Assembly (NCBI GenBank): GCA_001595915.1
Contig: LSSG01000075.1
Location: 1-53,493, forward strand
DNA: 53,493 nucleotides
Direction: 5' to 3'
Source of the DNA: Thermoplasmatales archaeon SG8-52-3
GTDB lineage: Archaea > Thermoplasmatota > E2 > DHVEG-1
Under the pieces are notes generated by a model, which saw nothing but the letters and a program-made list of their open reading frames with translations, made no database searches and had not been told where the DNA came from. Shown here piece by piece: positions 7,965-16,136 of the stretch (within the stretch, counting starts at the first letter, position 1; each line of letters begins with the position of its first letter). The position numbers were made by a program, and so were the translations under genes.

Positions 7965-8390
7965 ATGGTTGATTTTAATAATTCGGAAGTTGTTAGACAT
8001 ATTCTACAAACATTAATTAACTTATCAGGTAGAAAAACCACAAAAAAACAAGCCATTTCAACAATGTATGAATTAATAAAAAATCTAGAAGATAAATACG
8101 ATTTCTTAAAACATATTGAAATTAAGGATACTAGATTTTTGGAAACAGAGGAACCTGTCTCTGTTATGTCTGATATAAATAGTGTTAAATTAAATGATGT
8201 TGGAAAGGCTTTATATGATATAATTAAAAAAATGAATTCAAATTTAGGTAGACAAGCTGGATATTTTTTTATTAAAGAGTTAAAAAATAACATAGGGGAA
8301 AATTATTTTTCTGTTATGGAAGAAATGGGATTAAACTTTGGTCTTATGCAATTGGAATTTGAAGTAAATGTAATGTCAAAAAAATTATAA
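7965..8390 (+). CDS. Hypothetical helical protein upstream of the archaellin genes
   Basis: The 141-residue soluble protein is predicted mostly alpha-helical (VVRHILQTLINLSGRKTTKKQ..., DVGKALYDIIKKMN..., GYFFIKELKNNIG). There is no signal peptide, membrane segment or metal motif. GAGGAA precedes the ATG. I do not recognise the family. It ends 211 bp before the first archaellin and points the same way, so it could be a regulator or assembly factor of motility, but a separate promoter lies between them. The coding call rests on an intact frame with ordinary codon use and a proper ribosome-binding site. Confidence 0.6.
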   Translation: MVDFNNSEVVRHILQTLINLSGRKTTKKQAISTMYELIKNLEDKYDFLKHIEIKDTRFLETEEPVSVMSDINSVKLNDVGKALYDIIKKMNSNLGRQAGYFFIKELKNNIGENYFSVMEEMGLNFGLMQLEFEVNVMSKKL

Positions 8391-8518
8391 ATGAATTTTT
8401 TACTCCAACTATTTTTAAAGTATTTTTATTATTAGATAATAATATTATGAATTTATAATTGTATAAATATCTGCGTATATACCTGCATATGTATCTGATA
8501 ATACACTTGCTCATAAAG

Positions 8519-8526
8519 TATAAAAG
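8519..8526 (+). promoter_or_regulatory. TATA box of the archaellin operon
   Basis: TATAAAAG preceded by purines (aaag) is the best archaeal TATA element in the 211-bp gap 8391-8601. It predicts transcription from about 8550 and a leader of about 50 nt. Upstream of it are AT-rich near-repeats (gtatatacctgcatatgtatct) that could be operator sequence. Confidence 0.5.
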
Positions 8527-8560
8527 TGTACCAGTAATTAAAGAGAATCAGCACTCTAAA

Positions 8561-8580
8561 AGTTGTTTGAAATTACAACT
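8561..8580 (+). promoter_or_regulatory. Inverted repeat in the archaellin mRNA leader
   Basis: AGTTGT and ACAACT flank an 8-nt loop and form a 6-bp stem ending four nucleotides before the Shine-Dalgarno AGGAGG of the first archaellin. It could stabilise the mRNA or tune ribosome access. It is short and AT-rich, so chance is possible. Confidence 0.3.
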
Positions 8581-8601
8581 AATAGGAGGGATGTGAAGTA
8601 G

Positions 8602-9255
8602 ATGGGAAATAAAATACGTAGAATATTAAAGGAAAATAAAGGAAGCATTGGAATAGGCGCGATGATAGTCTTTATCGCAATGGTTCTTGTCGCTGGTATT
8701 GCTGCATCTGTTTTGATTCAAACTAGTACTACGCTTGAATCACGTGCATTAGCAACAGGGCGAGAAACCACTGTAGAGGTTTCAACTGGTGTACATGTTG
8801 TTGGAATATCTGGTAATAATAGTTCAGGTGTAATACAGCATCTAGCTATTATGATTAGAACTAGAGCAGGATCTGAAGAAATTGACCTGGCTCAAACCGT
8901 TATAGAAATATCAAATTCTTCAACGAAAAACTTCTTGACTTACGATGATTCCACTTGTATATTAGCAGATTGGATAAATGGTACAATATTTAATGATTCT
9001 AATTATCCAGCAGATGCAACGCACTTTACAGTAATAGTTTTAGAGGATGCTGATGGTTCGTGTAGTTCACCAAATAGTGCTGTAATCAATTCTGGGGATT
9101 ATGTAATACTTGGTGTAAATACACAACAGTGTTTCAATGGTCTGACTCCAAGACAAGACATCTGGGGATTAGTGATTCCAGAGGACGGTTCACCTGGTGT
9201 GATTCATTTTAGATGTCCATCATCGTTTACGGAGGATGTAATAGAATTACAATAA
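8602..9255 (+). CDS. flaB1: Archaellin (preflagellin) 1
   Basis: The 217-residue archaellum filament protein has a class III signal peptide: a 14-residue basic leader [14 protein letters not shown], a predicted prepilin-peptidase (FlaK/PibD) cut before SIGIGAMIV, then the hydrophobic helix [15 protein letters not shown] that packs in the filament core. The beta-rich outer domain contains LEDADGS and a cysteine pair (SCSS and QQCFNGL), and ends with the archaellin C-terminal pattern PGVIHFR. Several Asn-X-Ser/Thr sequons suggest glycosylation. AGGAGGG lies 11 nt before the ATG. It is first of three tandem archaellins in one operon. Confidence 0.95.
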   Translation: MGNKIRRILKENKGSIGIGAMIVFIAMVLVAGIAASVLIQTSTTLESRALATGRETTVEVSTGVHVVGISGNNSSGVIQHLAIMIRTRAGSEEIDLAQTVIEISNSSTKNFLTYDDSTCILADWINGTIFNDSNYPADATHFTVIVLEDADGSCSSPNSAVINSGDYVILGVNTQQCFNGLTPRQDIWGLVIPEDGSPGVIHFRCPSSFTEDVIELQ

Positions 9256-9270
9256 GGAGGGTGAAAAAAC

Positions 9271-9398
9271 ATGAGAAATTTATTTAAAACTCTTAAGAGA
9301 AAGGATGTTGGATCTATTGGTATCGGTGCAATGATTGTGTTTATTGCTATGGTTCTTGTTGCTGGTATTGCTGCATCAGTTTTGATTCAAACAAGTAC
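9271..9398 (+). repeat. 128-bp near-identical repeat, copy in archaellin 2
   Basis: From the ATG to acaagtac the DNA matches 9952-10079 in archaellin 3 at 127 of 128 positions (gctggt against gccggt). It covers the leader, the cleavage site and the core helix. Downstream the two genes differ at many positions. Confidence 0.9.
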
Positions 9399-9936
9399 CA
9401 CTCTTGAATCTCAAGCAATGGCCACAGGTCGAGAAACAACTGACGAAGTTGCTGGAGGTATTGCAGTCTTTGATATTGAAGGACATGTCTCAACAGATAT
9501 CGATGCACTAGCAATAACTGTTCGTGCAAGAGCAGGTTCTCCTGATATTGATCTCAATGAGACAATTATTCTACTTACTGATGGAACTTCAAAGACCTTG
9601 TTGATGTATGATTTTGCAACTGCAACCCATTTCAATAGCACTGTTGATACAGGCGATGGAGACGTATTTGGATTTGATTATGGGACTTTGACAAATGAAC
9701 AATTCGGAATAATGGTTCTTGAAGATGCAGATTTATCAGTAAAAAGATATACTCCTGTAATTAACACCGGAGATAAAGTAATGTTATTTGTTAATGGTAT
9801 AGCTTGCTTTGGAGGAACTGGACTTACTGAAAGAAAAGACATTCAAGGATGGATCTATCCTGAACATGGATCTCCTGGAGTAATTGCATTTAGAACACCA
9901 GCATCGTATAGTGATATCGTATACGATCTACAATAA
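9271..9936 (+). CDS. flaB2: Archaellin (preflagellin) 2
   Basis: The 221-residue archaellin has leader [14 protein letters not shown] and a predicted cut before SIGIG, followed by the core helix [19 protein letters not shown]. The outer domain has ITVRARAGSPDIDL, IMVLEDADLS and the C-terminal PEHGSPGVIAFRTPASY, all shared with its neighbours. GGAGGGTG precedes the ATG, and it lies 15 bp after archaellin 1. Its first 128 bp are nearly identical to those of archaellin 3, while the rest has diverged, which suggests gene conversion or strong selection on the N-terminus. Confidence 0.95.
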   Translation: MRNLFKTLKRKDVGSIGIGAMIVFIAMVLVAGIAASVLIQTSTTLESQAMATGRETTDEVAGGIAVFDIEGHVSTDIDALAITVRARAGSPDIDLNETIILLTDGTSKTLLMYDFATATHFNSTVDTGDGDVFGFDYGTLTNEQFGIMVLEDADLSVKRYTPVINTGDKVMLFVNGIACFGGTGLTERKDIQGWIYPEHGSPGVIAFRTPASYSDIVYDLQ

Positions 9937-9951
9937 GGAGGATGATAAAAA

Positions 9952-10079
9952 ATGAGAAATTTATTTAAAACTCTTAAGAGAAAGGATGTTGGATCTATTG
10001 GTATCGGTGCAATGATTGTGTTTATTGCTATGGTTCTTGTTGCCGGTATTGCTGCATCAGTTTTGATTCAAACAAGTAC
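9952..10079 (+). repeat. 128-bp near-identical repeat, copy in archaellin 3
   Basis: This is the partner of 9271-9398. Synonymous sites also match, so protein-level selection alone does not explain the identity. The upstream caataaggagg is shared as well. Confidence 0.9.
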
Positions 10080-10623
10080 GAGATTAGAGTCACAAGCAAT
10101 GTCAACAGGTCGTGAAACAACTGATGAGGTTTCTAGTGGTATTGCAATTTATGACATAGAAGGATATGCAGATACATCAGTTGATGGAGATCTATCAAAA
10201 TTAGCAATAATGGTAAGACCTAGAGCAGGAACACAAGGTATCGATCTTGAACAGACATATATAGAGTTAGCCGATGAAAATAAAAAGGTTATATTAAACT
10301 ATTCAACCACTTATTACGCTGAACCAGACGGACAAGCAGATATCTTTAGTGCTGCAGTATTTCCTGATACACCTGGTGGAACTCCTGCATCTCAGTATGG
10401 AATACTTGTAATTGAAGATGCAGATAACTCACTAGAACAAGCTACACCCGTAATAAATAGAGGAGACAAGGTATTTCTGTGTATTAATATAACTGGTACA
10501 CATGGTGATATAACTGAGAGAACAAAGGTTTGGGGTTATGTTGTCCCTGAATTGGGATCACCCGGAGTAATAACATTTAGGACTCCTGCCTCATACTCAG
10601 ATGACGTGTTTGATCTACAATAA
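9952..10623 (+). CDS. flaB3: Archaellin (preflagellin) 3
   Basis: The 223-residue archaellin has the same 14-residue leader as archaellin 2 and a predicted cut before SIGIG. The outer domain has [35 protein letters not shown] and the closing [28 protein letters not shown] precedes the ATG, 15 bp after the previous stop, so all three are one transcript. A hairpin with a T-tract directly after the stop ends the operon. It is the last of the tandem set; a fourth copy follows with its own leader. Confidence 0.95.
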   Translation: MRNLFKTLKRKDVGSIGIGAMIVFIAMVLVAGIAASVLIQTSTRLESQAMSTGRETTDEVSSGIAIYDIEGYADTSVDGDLSKLAIMVRPRAGTQGIDLEQTYIELADENKKVILNYSTTYYAEPDGQADIFSAAVFPDTPGGTPASQYGILVIEDADNSLEQATPVINRGDKVFLCINITGTHGDITERTKVWGYVVPELGSPGVITFRTPASYSDDVFDLQ

Positions 10624-10643
10624 AATAAATAATAAATATAGTT

Positions 10644-10672
10644 CGTGTGGTCATTTACCACACGTTTTTTTA
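10644..10672 (+). terminator. Hairpin/T-tract terminator of the archaellin operon
   Basis: CGTGTGGT and ACCACACG form a perfect 8-bp stem around a CATTT loop (10644-10664), immediately followed by a T run. It lies 20 bp after the stop of archaellin 3 and separates the three-gene operon from archaellin 4. The GC-rich stem is conspicuous in this AT-rich DNA. Confidence 0.8.
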
Positions 10673-10735
10673 ATTTTTTTTTTTAATATCATTTTTAAAA
10701 CCATAAATTTTTATTCTAATATTTGATACTTTTTT

Positions 10736-11449
10736 TTGGATGGGCTCTCTTTTTGGGTGCCTGGGACCCTAATTTACTGGGAGGTGAGCAGAGTTAAAAT
10801 TGCTTTAACTCTAAAGGTTATTCGTTTCGAAAAAAATGCTGCAATAGGAATAGGTTCATTGATAATTTTTATTGCAATGATTCTTGTCGCAGGTATCGCA
10901 GCATCTGTTTTTATTCAAACTATGAATAGCTTGGAACAGCAAGCATTACAATCAGGTCAAGAAGCAATAAAAGACGTATCAAATGGCTTGAGAGTAACGC
11001 AAGTTAGTGGATATAATAATGGTTCAACAATATCTCAAATTGCAATATTTTTAAGGACAACAGCTGGTTCTGATTATATTGATTTAACATATACATATAT
11101 TTCTTTATCAGACACTTCAAAAAATGTAATACTTGATTTAAATACAAGTATTTATAATAGCTCTGTATCTGGCGGTTTATTTGGTACATTGGATGATACT
11201 GCTCTTACTTCAACTACATATGGACTTATGGTAATTCGTGATGTTGATAATTCATGTTTATCTACAAGCCCTATTATTAATAGTGATGATTTAGTAGTTT
11301 TATTAGTAAATACTTCAACATGTTTTTCAGGATTAGATACTAGAACCGAAGTAACAGGAAATATTGTTCCGGAATATGGTATAAGTGGTGTAATTAGTTT
11401 TACAACTCCAAGTAGTTATATAAATACGATAATTGAATTACAAAAATAA
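10736..11449 (+). CDS. flaB4: Archaellin (preflagellin) 4, start uncertain
   Basis: The mature part is a clear archaellin: predicted cut in FEKNA before AIGIGSLI, core helix [18 protein letters not shown], outer domain with IFLRTTAGSDYIDL and VIRDVDNS, and the end PEYGISGVISFTTPSSY. The track's start is a TTG at 10736, which gives a 35-residue leader instead of about 14. A very strong Shine-Dalgarno (GGGAGGTGAG, 10779-10788) lies inside this leader. Starting at ATT 10799 would give exactly 14 leader residues, and GTT 10793 would give 16. No ATG, GTG or TTG fits after the Shine-Dalgarno. A mini-ORF (10740-10772) overlaps the front. The gene is surely real; its 5' end is unresolved. Confidence 0.85.
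   Translation: MDGLSFWVPGTLIYWEVSRVKIALTLKVIRFEKNAAIGIGSLIIFIAMILVAGIAASVFIQTMNSLEQQALQSGQEAIKDVSNGLRVTQVSGYNNGSTISQIAIFLRTTAGSDYIDLTYTYISLSDTSKNVILDLNTSIYNSSVSGGLFGTLDDTALTSTTYGLMVIRDVDNSCLSTSPIINSDDLVVLLVNTSTCFSGLDTRTEVTGNIVPEYGISGVISFTTPSSYINTIIELQK
10740..10772 (+). other. Mini-ORF in the leader of archaellin 4
   Basis: An ATG at 10740 opens a ten-codon frame (MGSLFGCLGP, then TAA) out of frame with archaellin 4 and ending just before its Shine-Dalgarno. It might be a leader peptide at the mRNA 5' end (TATA-like CATAAATTTTTA lies about 30 bp upstream), or accidental. Confidence 0.25.
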
Positions 11450-11475
11450 AATATTTTTTTTTTTATTTTTTTTTA
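11450..11475. terminator. Bidirectional A/T-tract between archaellin 4 and phosphofructokinase
   Basis: The 26-bp gap between convergent stops is almost pure T on the plus strand (tttttttttttatttttttttt), which can end the archaellin transcript. There is no hairpin. Confidence 0.45.
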
Positions 11476-12570
11476 TTATCCAAAAAATAGCCTTGCTATT
11501 TCATAAAGCTCCATATCAACAGTTTTTGATTTTGAGGTTGCCTCCTCAAGTGGTACTGGTACAATTTTATCACCCTGTAAAGCTACCATAATACCAAAAT
11601 TTTGATTTTTAATTGACTCAACAGCAGCAACTCCAAATCTTGTTGCAAGAACCCTATCATGAGCTGTTGGTGTTCCACCTCTTTGGACATGACCTAGAAT
11701 TGTGACCCTTGTTTCAACACCCATACGTTTCTCAATTTCTTGGGCTAATGCATGTCCTATTCCACCAAGTCTTACATGGCCAAATTCATCTTTTTCTTTT
11801 GTTTGAATAACAAGCCCTGTTTCCCCAACATTTTGATTTGTAGAATCTGAATTATTTGAATTAGAAGAATTTTCAATTTTTGGATGAGCACCTTCTGCTA
11901 TAGCAATTATGCTAAATTTTTTACCTCTATCATATCTATCTTTTAGATGCTTACAAACTTCATTTATATCAAATGGAACTTCTGGTATCAGTATTTCATC
12001 AGCTCCTCCAGCAATACCTGCCATAGTGGCAATCCATCCAGCATGTCTTCCCATTACCTCAACAACAATTACTCTATGATGAGATTCAGCTGTTGTATGA
12101 AGACGATCTATAGCTTCTGTTACAATTGATACAGCTGTGTCAAAACCAAATGTATAATCTGTACCAGATAAATCATTATCTATTGTTTTAGGAATTCCTA
12201 CAATTGAAATACCCATATGATGTAATTTATTTGCCACACTTAATGTATCATCTCCCCCTATTGCAACGATAGCATCAATACCAAATTTTTTTATATTTTC
12301 ATTTAACTTTTGAACATCTTCCTGTTTATTAAATGGATTCGTTCGAGATGTTCCAATAATTGTTCCACCTTTTGGAAGGATACCTGAAACAGAATAATCA
12401 GTAAGAAGTTCTATTTCTCCGTTAATAAGCCCCTTCCATCCATTTTTTATTCCAATTATATCCCAATTATACTGTATTGATTTTCTCACTACAGCTCTAA
12501 TTACAGCATTTAATCCAGGGCAATCTCCACCACCTGTTAAAACACCTATTTTTTTCATAAAATCAAACAT
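11476..12570 (-). CDS. pfp: 6-phosphofructokinase, pyrophosphate-dependent type
   Basis: The 364-residue group A phosphofructokinase phosphorylates fructose 6-phosphate at C1 in glycolysis. Visible motifs are the phosphate-donor loop GVLTGGGDCPGLN, GGDDTL (D107, D108), PKTIDND (K128) and MGRHAGWIA. The positions equal to E. coli Gly104 and Gly124 are Asp108 and Lys128, the signature associated with pyrophosphate rather than ATP as donor. It has a short insert near residue 230 rich in Ser and Asn. An internal ATG at codon 5 (12558) is the start that best matches relatives. It lies between archaellins and the archaellum operon with its own TATA-like sequence; a motility role is not implied. Confidence 0.9.
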   Translation of the reverse strand: MFDFMKKIGVLTGGGDCPGLNAVIRAVVRKSIQYNWDIIGIKNGWKGLINGEIELLTDYSVSGILPKGGTIIGTSRTNPFNKQEDVQKLNENIKKFGIDAIVAIGGDDTLSVANKLHHMGISIVGIPKTIDNDLSGTDYTFGFDTAVSIVTEAIDRLHTTAESHHRVIVVEVMGRHAGWIATMAGIAGGADEILIPEVPFDINEVCKHLKDRYDRGKKFSIIAIAEGAHPKIENSSNSNNSDSTNQNVGETGLVIQTKEKDEFGHVRLGGIGHALAQEIEKRMGVETRVTILGHVQRGGTPTAHDRVLATRFGVAAVESIKNQNFGIMVALQGDKIVPVPLEEATSKSKTVDMELYEIARLFFG

Positions 12571-12626
12571 CCCATTGTAATTTTATCCTCTGAAATCCTT
12601 TATACTTTATAATTATTTAATGTTTT

Positions 12627-14414
12627 TCAAGTTGAAAGCATTCCTCCAAATCCTACATCAACAATAAAACTTGTTATTGCTACAATCCAAACAAATGGAA
12701 CAAAATAAAGCAAAGTAACATAAATGTGACTACCTCTCAAGACTCGCAATGTTAAACCCATCATAAAGCAATGAATAACTAGAACAATGAAAATAATTAT
12801 GAAATTTTGATTATAAAGCGCTGGATCAATGAAATTTAATAATGCAGGAATATTAATTCTCTCGACATTTTCAAAGGGATTGCCGGTTTCCATCATTATA
12901 GTATTCAAATGTCTGCCAATAATAAGTGATACATAAATTGCAAAGGCAATACCAAATGTAATACCTGCAAATAATGCAATTGATGTATTTACAATGGTGA
13001 GTTTTTTTACTCGAAGATCTCTAATTTTTCTCATATTTTCCGATATCATTCGAGAAACAATACGCGGATTAGCAGCAGCATATGTAGCCTCGCGAAACAT
13101 TTCACTTGACCTTTGAACATAATTACTACCTGTATCAACACCAAACCAATCCCATGCAGCATTATCATCAATTCTTGTTCTTAATCTTCTGTATAAATTT
13201 CTAATATGTCTAGTTAAAACTCCATAATCTTTTTCGCTTAGATAGTAAACAGATTCATTTATTTTTCCTCCTCTCATTGCTGAAATTGAACCAAGAGCAG
13301 GTAAAAAACTGAGGAAGTTTTTTTCCTTTCTAGAGATTTCTGTTTCTGCTGTAAAAACCTTAATTCCAGTAATTAACAAAGGAGTTATAGATAATGCAAT
13401 AATTATTTCAAATGAAAGAATATCAAAAAAAGGAAGTGAAAGAAAATATTTTCCAAAAAATAATACCGCTCCTATTAATATTACTAAAACTACTGAGGTT
13501 CTAAATATACTAGTTATTTTTTCTTCTAGTTCTCCTTTTTCACCTGTTACATGCCATATTTCATCCTGTGGAATCATTGCCTTTAAAAGATACATCAATA
13601 AACCTTCAGAAACAATAAGTAAGAAAGATGATAGATAAATGAACATGTTCATGTCTTCAGTACCAATTATTATAGGTAGAACAATACCTAAGGACATAAC
13701 AAAAATTATGGCAATTAACATTGCAACATAAACTTCATTTAAAATAATGACATTTTCATTGCTAGACTCATACATTGTTTTATACTCTTGAATTACTGCT
13801 TCCTGTTCGGTTTCGATAAATTCTCTATGTTCAACACCACTGTCAAGGCTCTGGGAAAATCTGTCTAAGAAATCCTTAAGTATTTTACTTGGTGTTCTTT
13901 CTGATATAAAGCGAAATGTTTTAGATAACGGCATTCGCCATTGAGTTGATAATACACCAATTTTTTTTAGTTCAAAACCCAATGCACCATATGCCTTTTT
14001 CCCGCCTAGAATATTTATTATATCTCTTAGTGATAAATCAGAAATTGCCAAAACCCTCAAATGTGTTATAAAAAAATGCATCTTTGCATTAATATCATTT
14101 TCTTTATTCTTCCATGTAATATAAGGGTAAAAAACACCAAGAATTATTGGAACTATTCCACCTACAATAAAAGATATGGGATTAAGATTCAAAGGAAATG
14201 GAACAATTATCATTAAAATAAAAGGCATTATGAAAACAATTATTCCCATTACTATTAATGGGAGAAGAATTGTAGTATAGAACTTCTTTGGATTTTCAAG
14301 ACCACGATAAGCAATTTTTAATTCTTTTATAAAGTCCTTTTTATTTTCAATGTCTGAATCTTTTTTTTCCTTTTTCCTTTTTTTTGTTTTCTTTTTATCT
14401 GTCATTTTTTTCAC
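12627..14414 (-). CDS. flaJ: Archaellum membrane platform protein FlaJ (ArlJ)
   Basis: The 595-residue polytopic membrane protein of the TadC/GspF-like platform family anchors the FlaI ATPase. It starts with a highly basic cytoplasmic N-terminus (KKKTKKRKKEKK), then hydrophobic pairs near residues 45-95 and 225-290, a cytoplasmic domain with GKKAYGALGFELKKIGVLS, a second half with GSISAMRGGKINESVYYLS, and C-terminal helices. Length fits FlaJ. The track start is a GTG whose GTGA overlaps the stop of the upstream FlaI-like gene; an ATG three codons in (14405) is equally likely. It is the last gene of the archaellum operon. Confidence 0.95.
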   Translation of the reverse strand: MKKMTDKKKTKKRKKEKKDSDIENKKDFIKELKIAYRGLENPKKFYTTILLPLIVMGIIVFIMPFILMIIVPFPLNLNPISFIVGGIVPIILGVFYPYITWKNKENDINAKMHFFITHLRVLAISDLSLRDIINILGGKKAYGALGFELKKIGVLSTQWRMPLSKTFRFISERTPSKILKDFLDRFSQSLDSGVEHREFIETEQEAVIQEYKTMYESSNENVIILNEVYVAMLIAIIFVMSLGIVLPIIIGTEDMNMFIYLSSFLLIVSEGLLMYLLKAMIPQDEIWHVTGEKGELEEKITSIFRTSVVLVILIGAVLFFGKYFLSLPFFDILSFEIIIALSITPLLITGIKVFTAETEISRKEKNFLSFLPALGSISAMRGGKINESVYYLSEKDYGVLTRHIRNLYRRLRTRIDDNAAWDWFGVDTGSNYVQRSSEMFREATYAAANPRIVSRMISENMRKIRDLRVKKLTIVNTSIALFAGITFGIAFAIYVSLIIGRHLNTIMMETGNPFENVERINIPALLNFIDPALYNQNFIIIFIVLVIHCFMMGLTLRVLRGSHIYVTLLYFVPFVWIVAITSFIVDVGFGGMLST

Positions 14415-16069
14415 TTAAGATTTATTGGAAGTCCTTTATCGCCCTCTCTATAATAACTCCATATAAATTGAGTTACCTCATAATAATCCATAATATCTTC
14501 TTCTACCATTTTATCAAGAATCATTTTTCTTTTGTTATACTCAACATAGATTTCAGTCGGATCTGCATATCCTGCATTTTTTGCAATTTTCTCTTCAAGA
14601 ACAAAGCTATTTCTATTGGCTCTAAAACGGTGAATATCTTCAACAGGATCCCATTCGAATGCATTTCTTGACATTATCCCATCGACTTCTCTATTGTAAC
14701 CCTCAATTTCATCAATTGAGGTACATCTCCTTATTAATTTACCATTACGATCAATTGCTAGTTGAATTATTACAAAATCCAGGTTATCCATGAACGTTTT
14801 TGGTACATTTATAGGATCACCTGTAAATCTCTGAATAACCTTTGTTACTGTTCCGGCATGAAATGTAGTCATACAGGGATGACCCGTTTGCATAGCCTGA
14901 AATACAATGCTACCTTCTGCACCCCTTACCTCTCCTGGAATGATATAATCTGGTCTTGATCTTAATGCTGCCTTTAAAAGATCAAATAAATCAACTCTTC
15001 CCTCCTCAGGTCCTGTTGTCTTAGTAAGAAGTTGTTGCCATACTGTATGAGGAACCTGCATTTCAGGGGTTGATTCAGCGGTATATATCTTTTTTTCTGG
15101 TGGAATAAAAGGTATTATTGCATTCATTGTCGTTGTTTTTCCACATGCAGTTCCACCACAGATAAAAAAACTTCGTCCATACTGCAGACAAAGCCAAAGA
15201 TATGCCCCAATATTAGAACTAAGAGTTTTCCATTTTATAAGCTGAGTGATACTTATAGGAGATTCTGTAAACCTTCTTATTGTCATACTTGGTCCCTTAA
15301 TACTAATTGCATTGCTATAGATGATGTTACCTCTACTTCCATCTGGTAAAACACCATCAACAATAGGTTGTCCTTCACTTACGGGAGTGCCCATTTTTTC
15401 ACTTAATTTTCTTGCAAAAACAGGACCATCATCTTTACTGATTTCAACATTTGTTTTAATCATTCCAAATACTTTATGTATAAGATGGATTTTATGTCCA
15501 GTAATCATATGAATATCTTCTAAATAAGGATCTCTCATAAAACATTCAAGAGGTCCCCCACCAACAATATTTTTTATTAAAAAATATTCAATATTACTTT
15601 TCTGTAAAGAAGTTGCTTTTATCTTATCACGTTTAGTAGATTTGTTAAATTTGCTTTTTTTTGAAGTAACTGCTTTTATTGCTTTATCATCAACTTGTAT
15701 AATTTCATCTATCATTTCTTTAAGTACATCTTTTAGTTCTTCATCTGAGATAACACTCTTTTTTTTAGGAGCAAATTTAATAATTAATTTTTGAAGTTCA
15801 TCATGTTTTATTTGTTCATTATTATCAAGGGTAGGTTCAATCGTATGATATTCAAGTTCATCCATATCTCTTGTTTTAAAAACATGATAAAAAATTGAAC
15901 CCTTTCCAGGATAAATCAAATTAGGATATTTTTCTTCTCTAACTTCATATGGTAAAGTTGAGTAAAATACAGGTTCTTTCATTTTTCTCTTAATATTATC
16001 TATATATTTTTTTAAATGTGGATTTGTTTGAAGCATTTGTTCTTTTGCTTTATCATTCATATCTGTCAT
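14411..16069 (-). CDS. Second FlaI-type ATPase paralog with altered nucleotide-site motifs
   Basis: The 552-residue secretion ATPase is clearly a copy of the neighbouring FlaI: same domain order, with an N-terminal domain to about residue 230, then a RecA-like domain. Its P-loop reads CGGTACGKTTT where the neighbour has CGETASGKTTT, and it has LPDGSRGN where the neighbour has LPDGSRVN. It keeps GKT, the SRPDYIIPGEVRG Walker B region and TFHAG. Relative to its neighbour it therefore shows relaxed or shifted constraint around ATP while keeping the essential residues. It overlaps flaJ and follows flaI by 67 bp. It might form mixed hexamers with FlaI or serve another FlaJ state. Confidence 0.88.
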   Translation of the reverse strand: MTDMNDKAKEQMLQTNPHLKKYIDNIKRKMKEPVFYSTLPYEVREEKYPNLIYPGKGSIFYHVFKTRDMDELEYHTIEPTLDNNEQIKHDELQKLIIKFAPKKKSVISDEELKDVLKEMIDEIIQVDDKAIKAVTSKKSKFNKSTKRDKIKATSLQKSNIEYFLIKNIVGGGPLECFMRDPYLEDIHMITGHKIHLIHKVFGMIKTNVEISKDDGPVFARKLSEKMGTPVSEGQPIVDGVLPDGSRGNIIYSNAISIKGPSMTIRRFTESPISITQLIKWKTLSSNIGAYLWLCLQYGRSFFICGGTACGKTTTMNAIIPFIPPEKKIYTAESTPEMQVPHTVWQQLLTKTTGPEEGRVDLFDLLKAALRSRPDYIIPGEVRGAEGSIVFQAMQTGHPCMTTFHAGTVTKVIQRFTGDPINVPKTFMDNLDFVIIQLAIDRNGKLIRRCTSIDEIEGYNREVDGIMSRNAFEWDPVEDIHRFRANRNSFVLEEKIAKNAGYADPTEIYVEYNKRKMILDKMVEEDIMDYYEVTQFIWSYYREGDKGLPINLK

Positions 16070-16136
16070 TTTATCTTTTTTTTTTATTACATATATTATT
16101 GTGAGTGCACCCTTAAATTAAATTTATTTATGTATT

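Noticed and set aside
8391-8601. tRNA or small RNA gene in the gap before the archaellins
   Set aside because: No cloverleaf, CCA end or long stem is present; only a TATA box, AT-rich near-repeats and a 6-bp stem were found.
10736-10792. Possible extra domain before archaellin 4, like the Sm fusion
   Set aside because: The added stretch is only about 20 residues, has no domain pattern, starts at TTG without a ribosome site and contains the strong ribosome site itself.
14411-16069. Second FlaI copy as a pseudogene
   Set aside because: The frame is complete at full length, the GKT, Walker B glutamate and His-box residues are kept, and it overlaps flaJ in a normal operon fashion.
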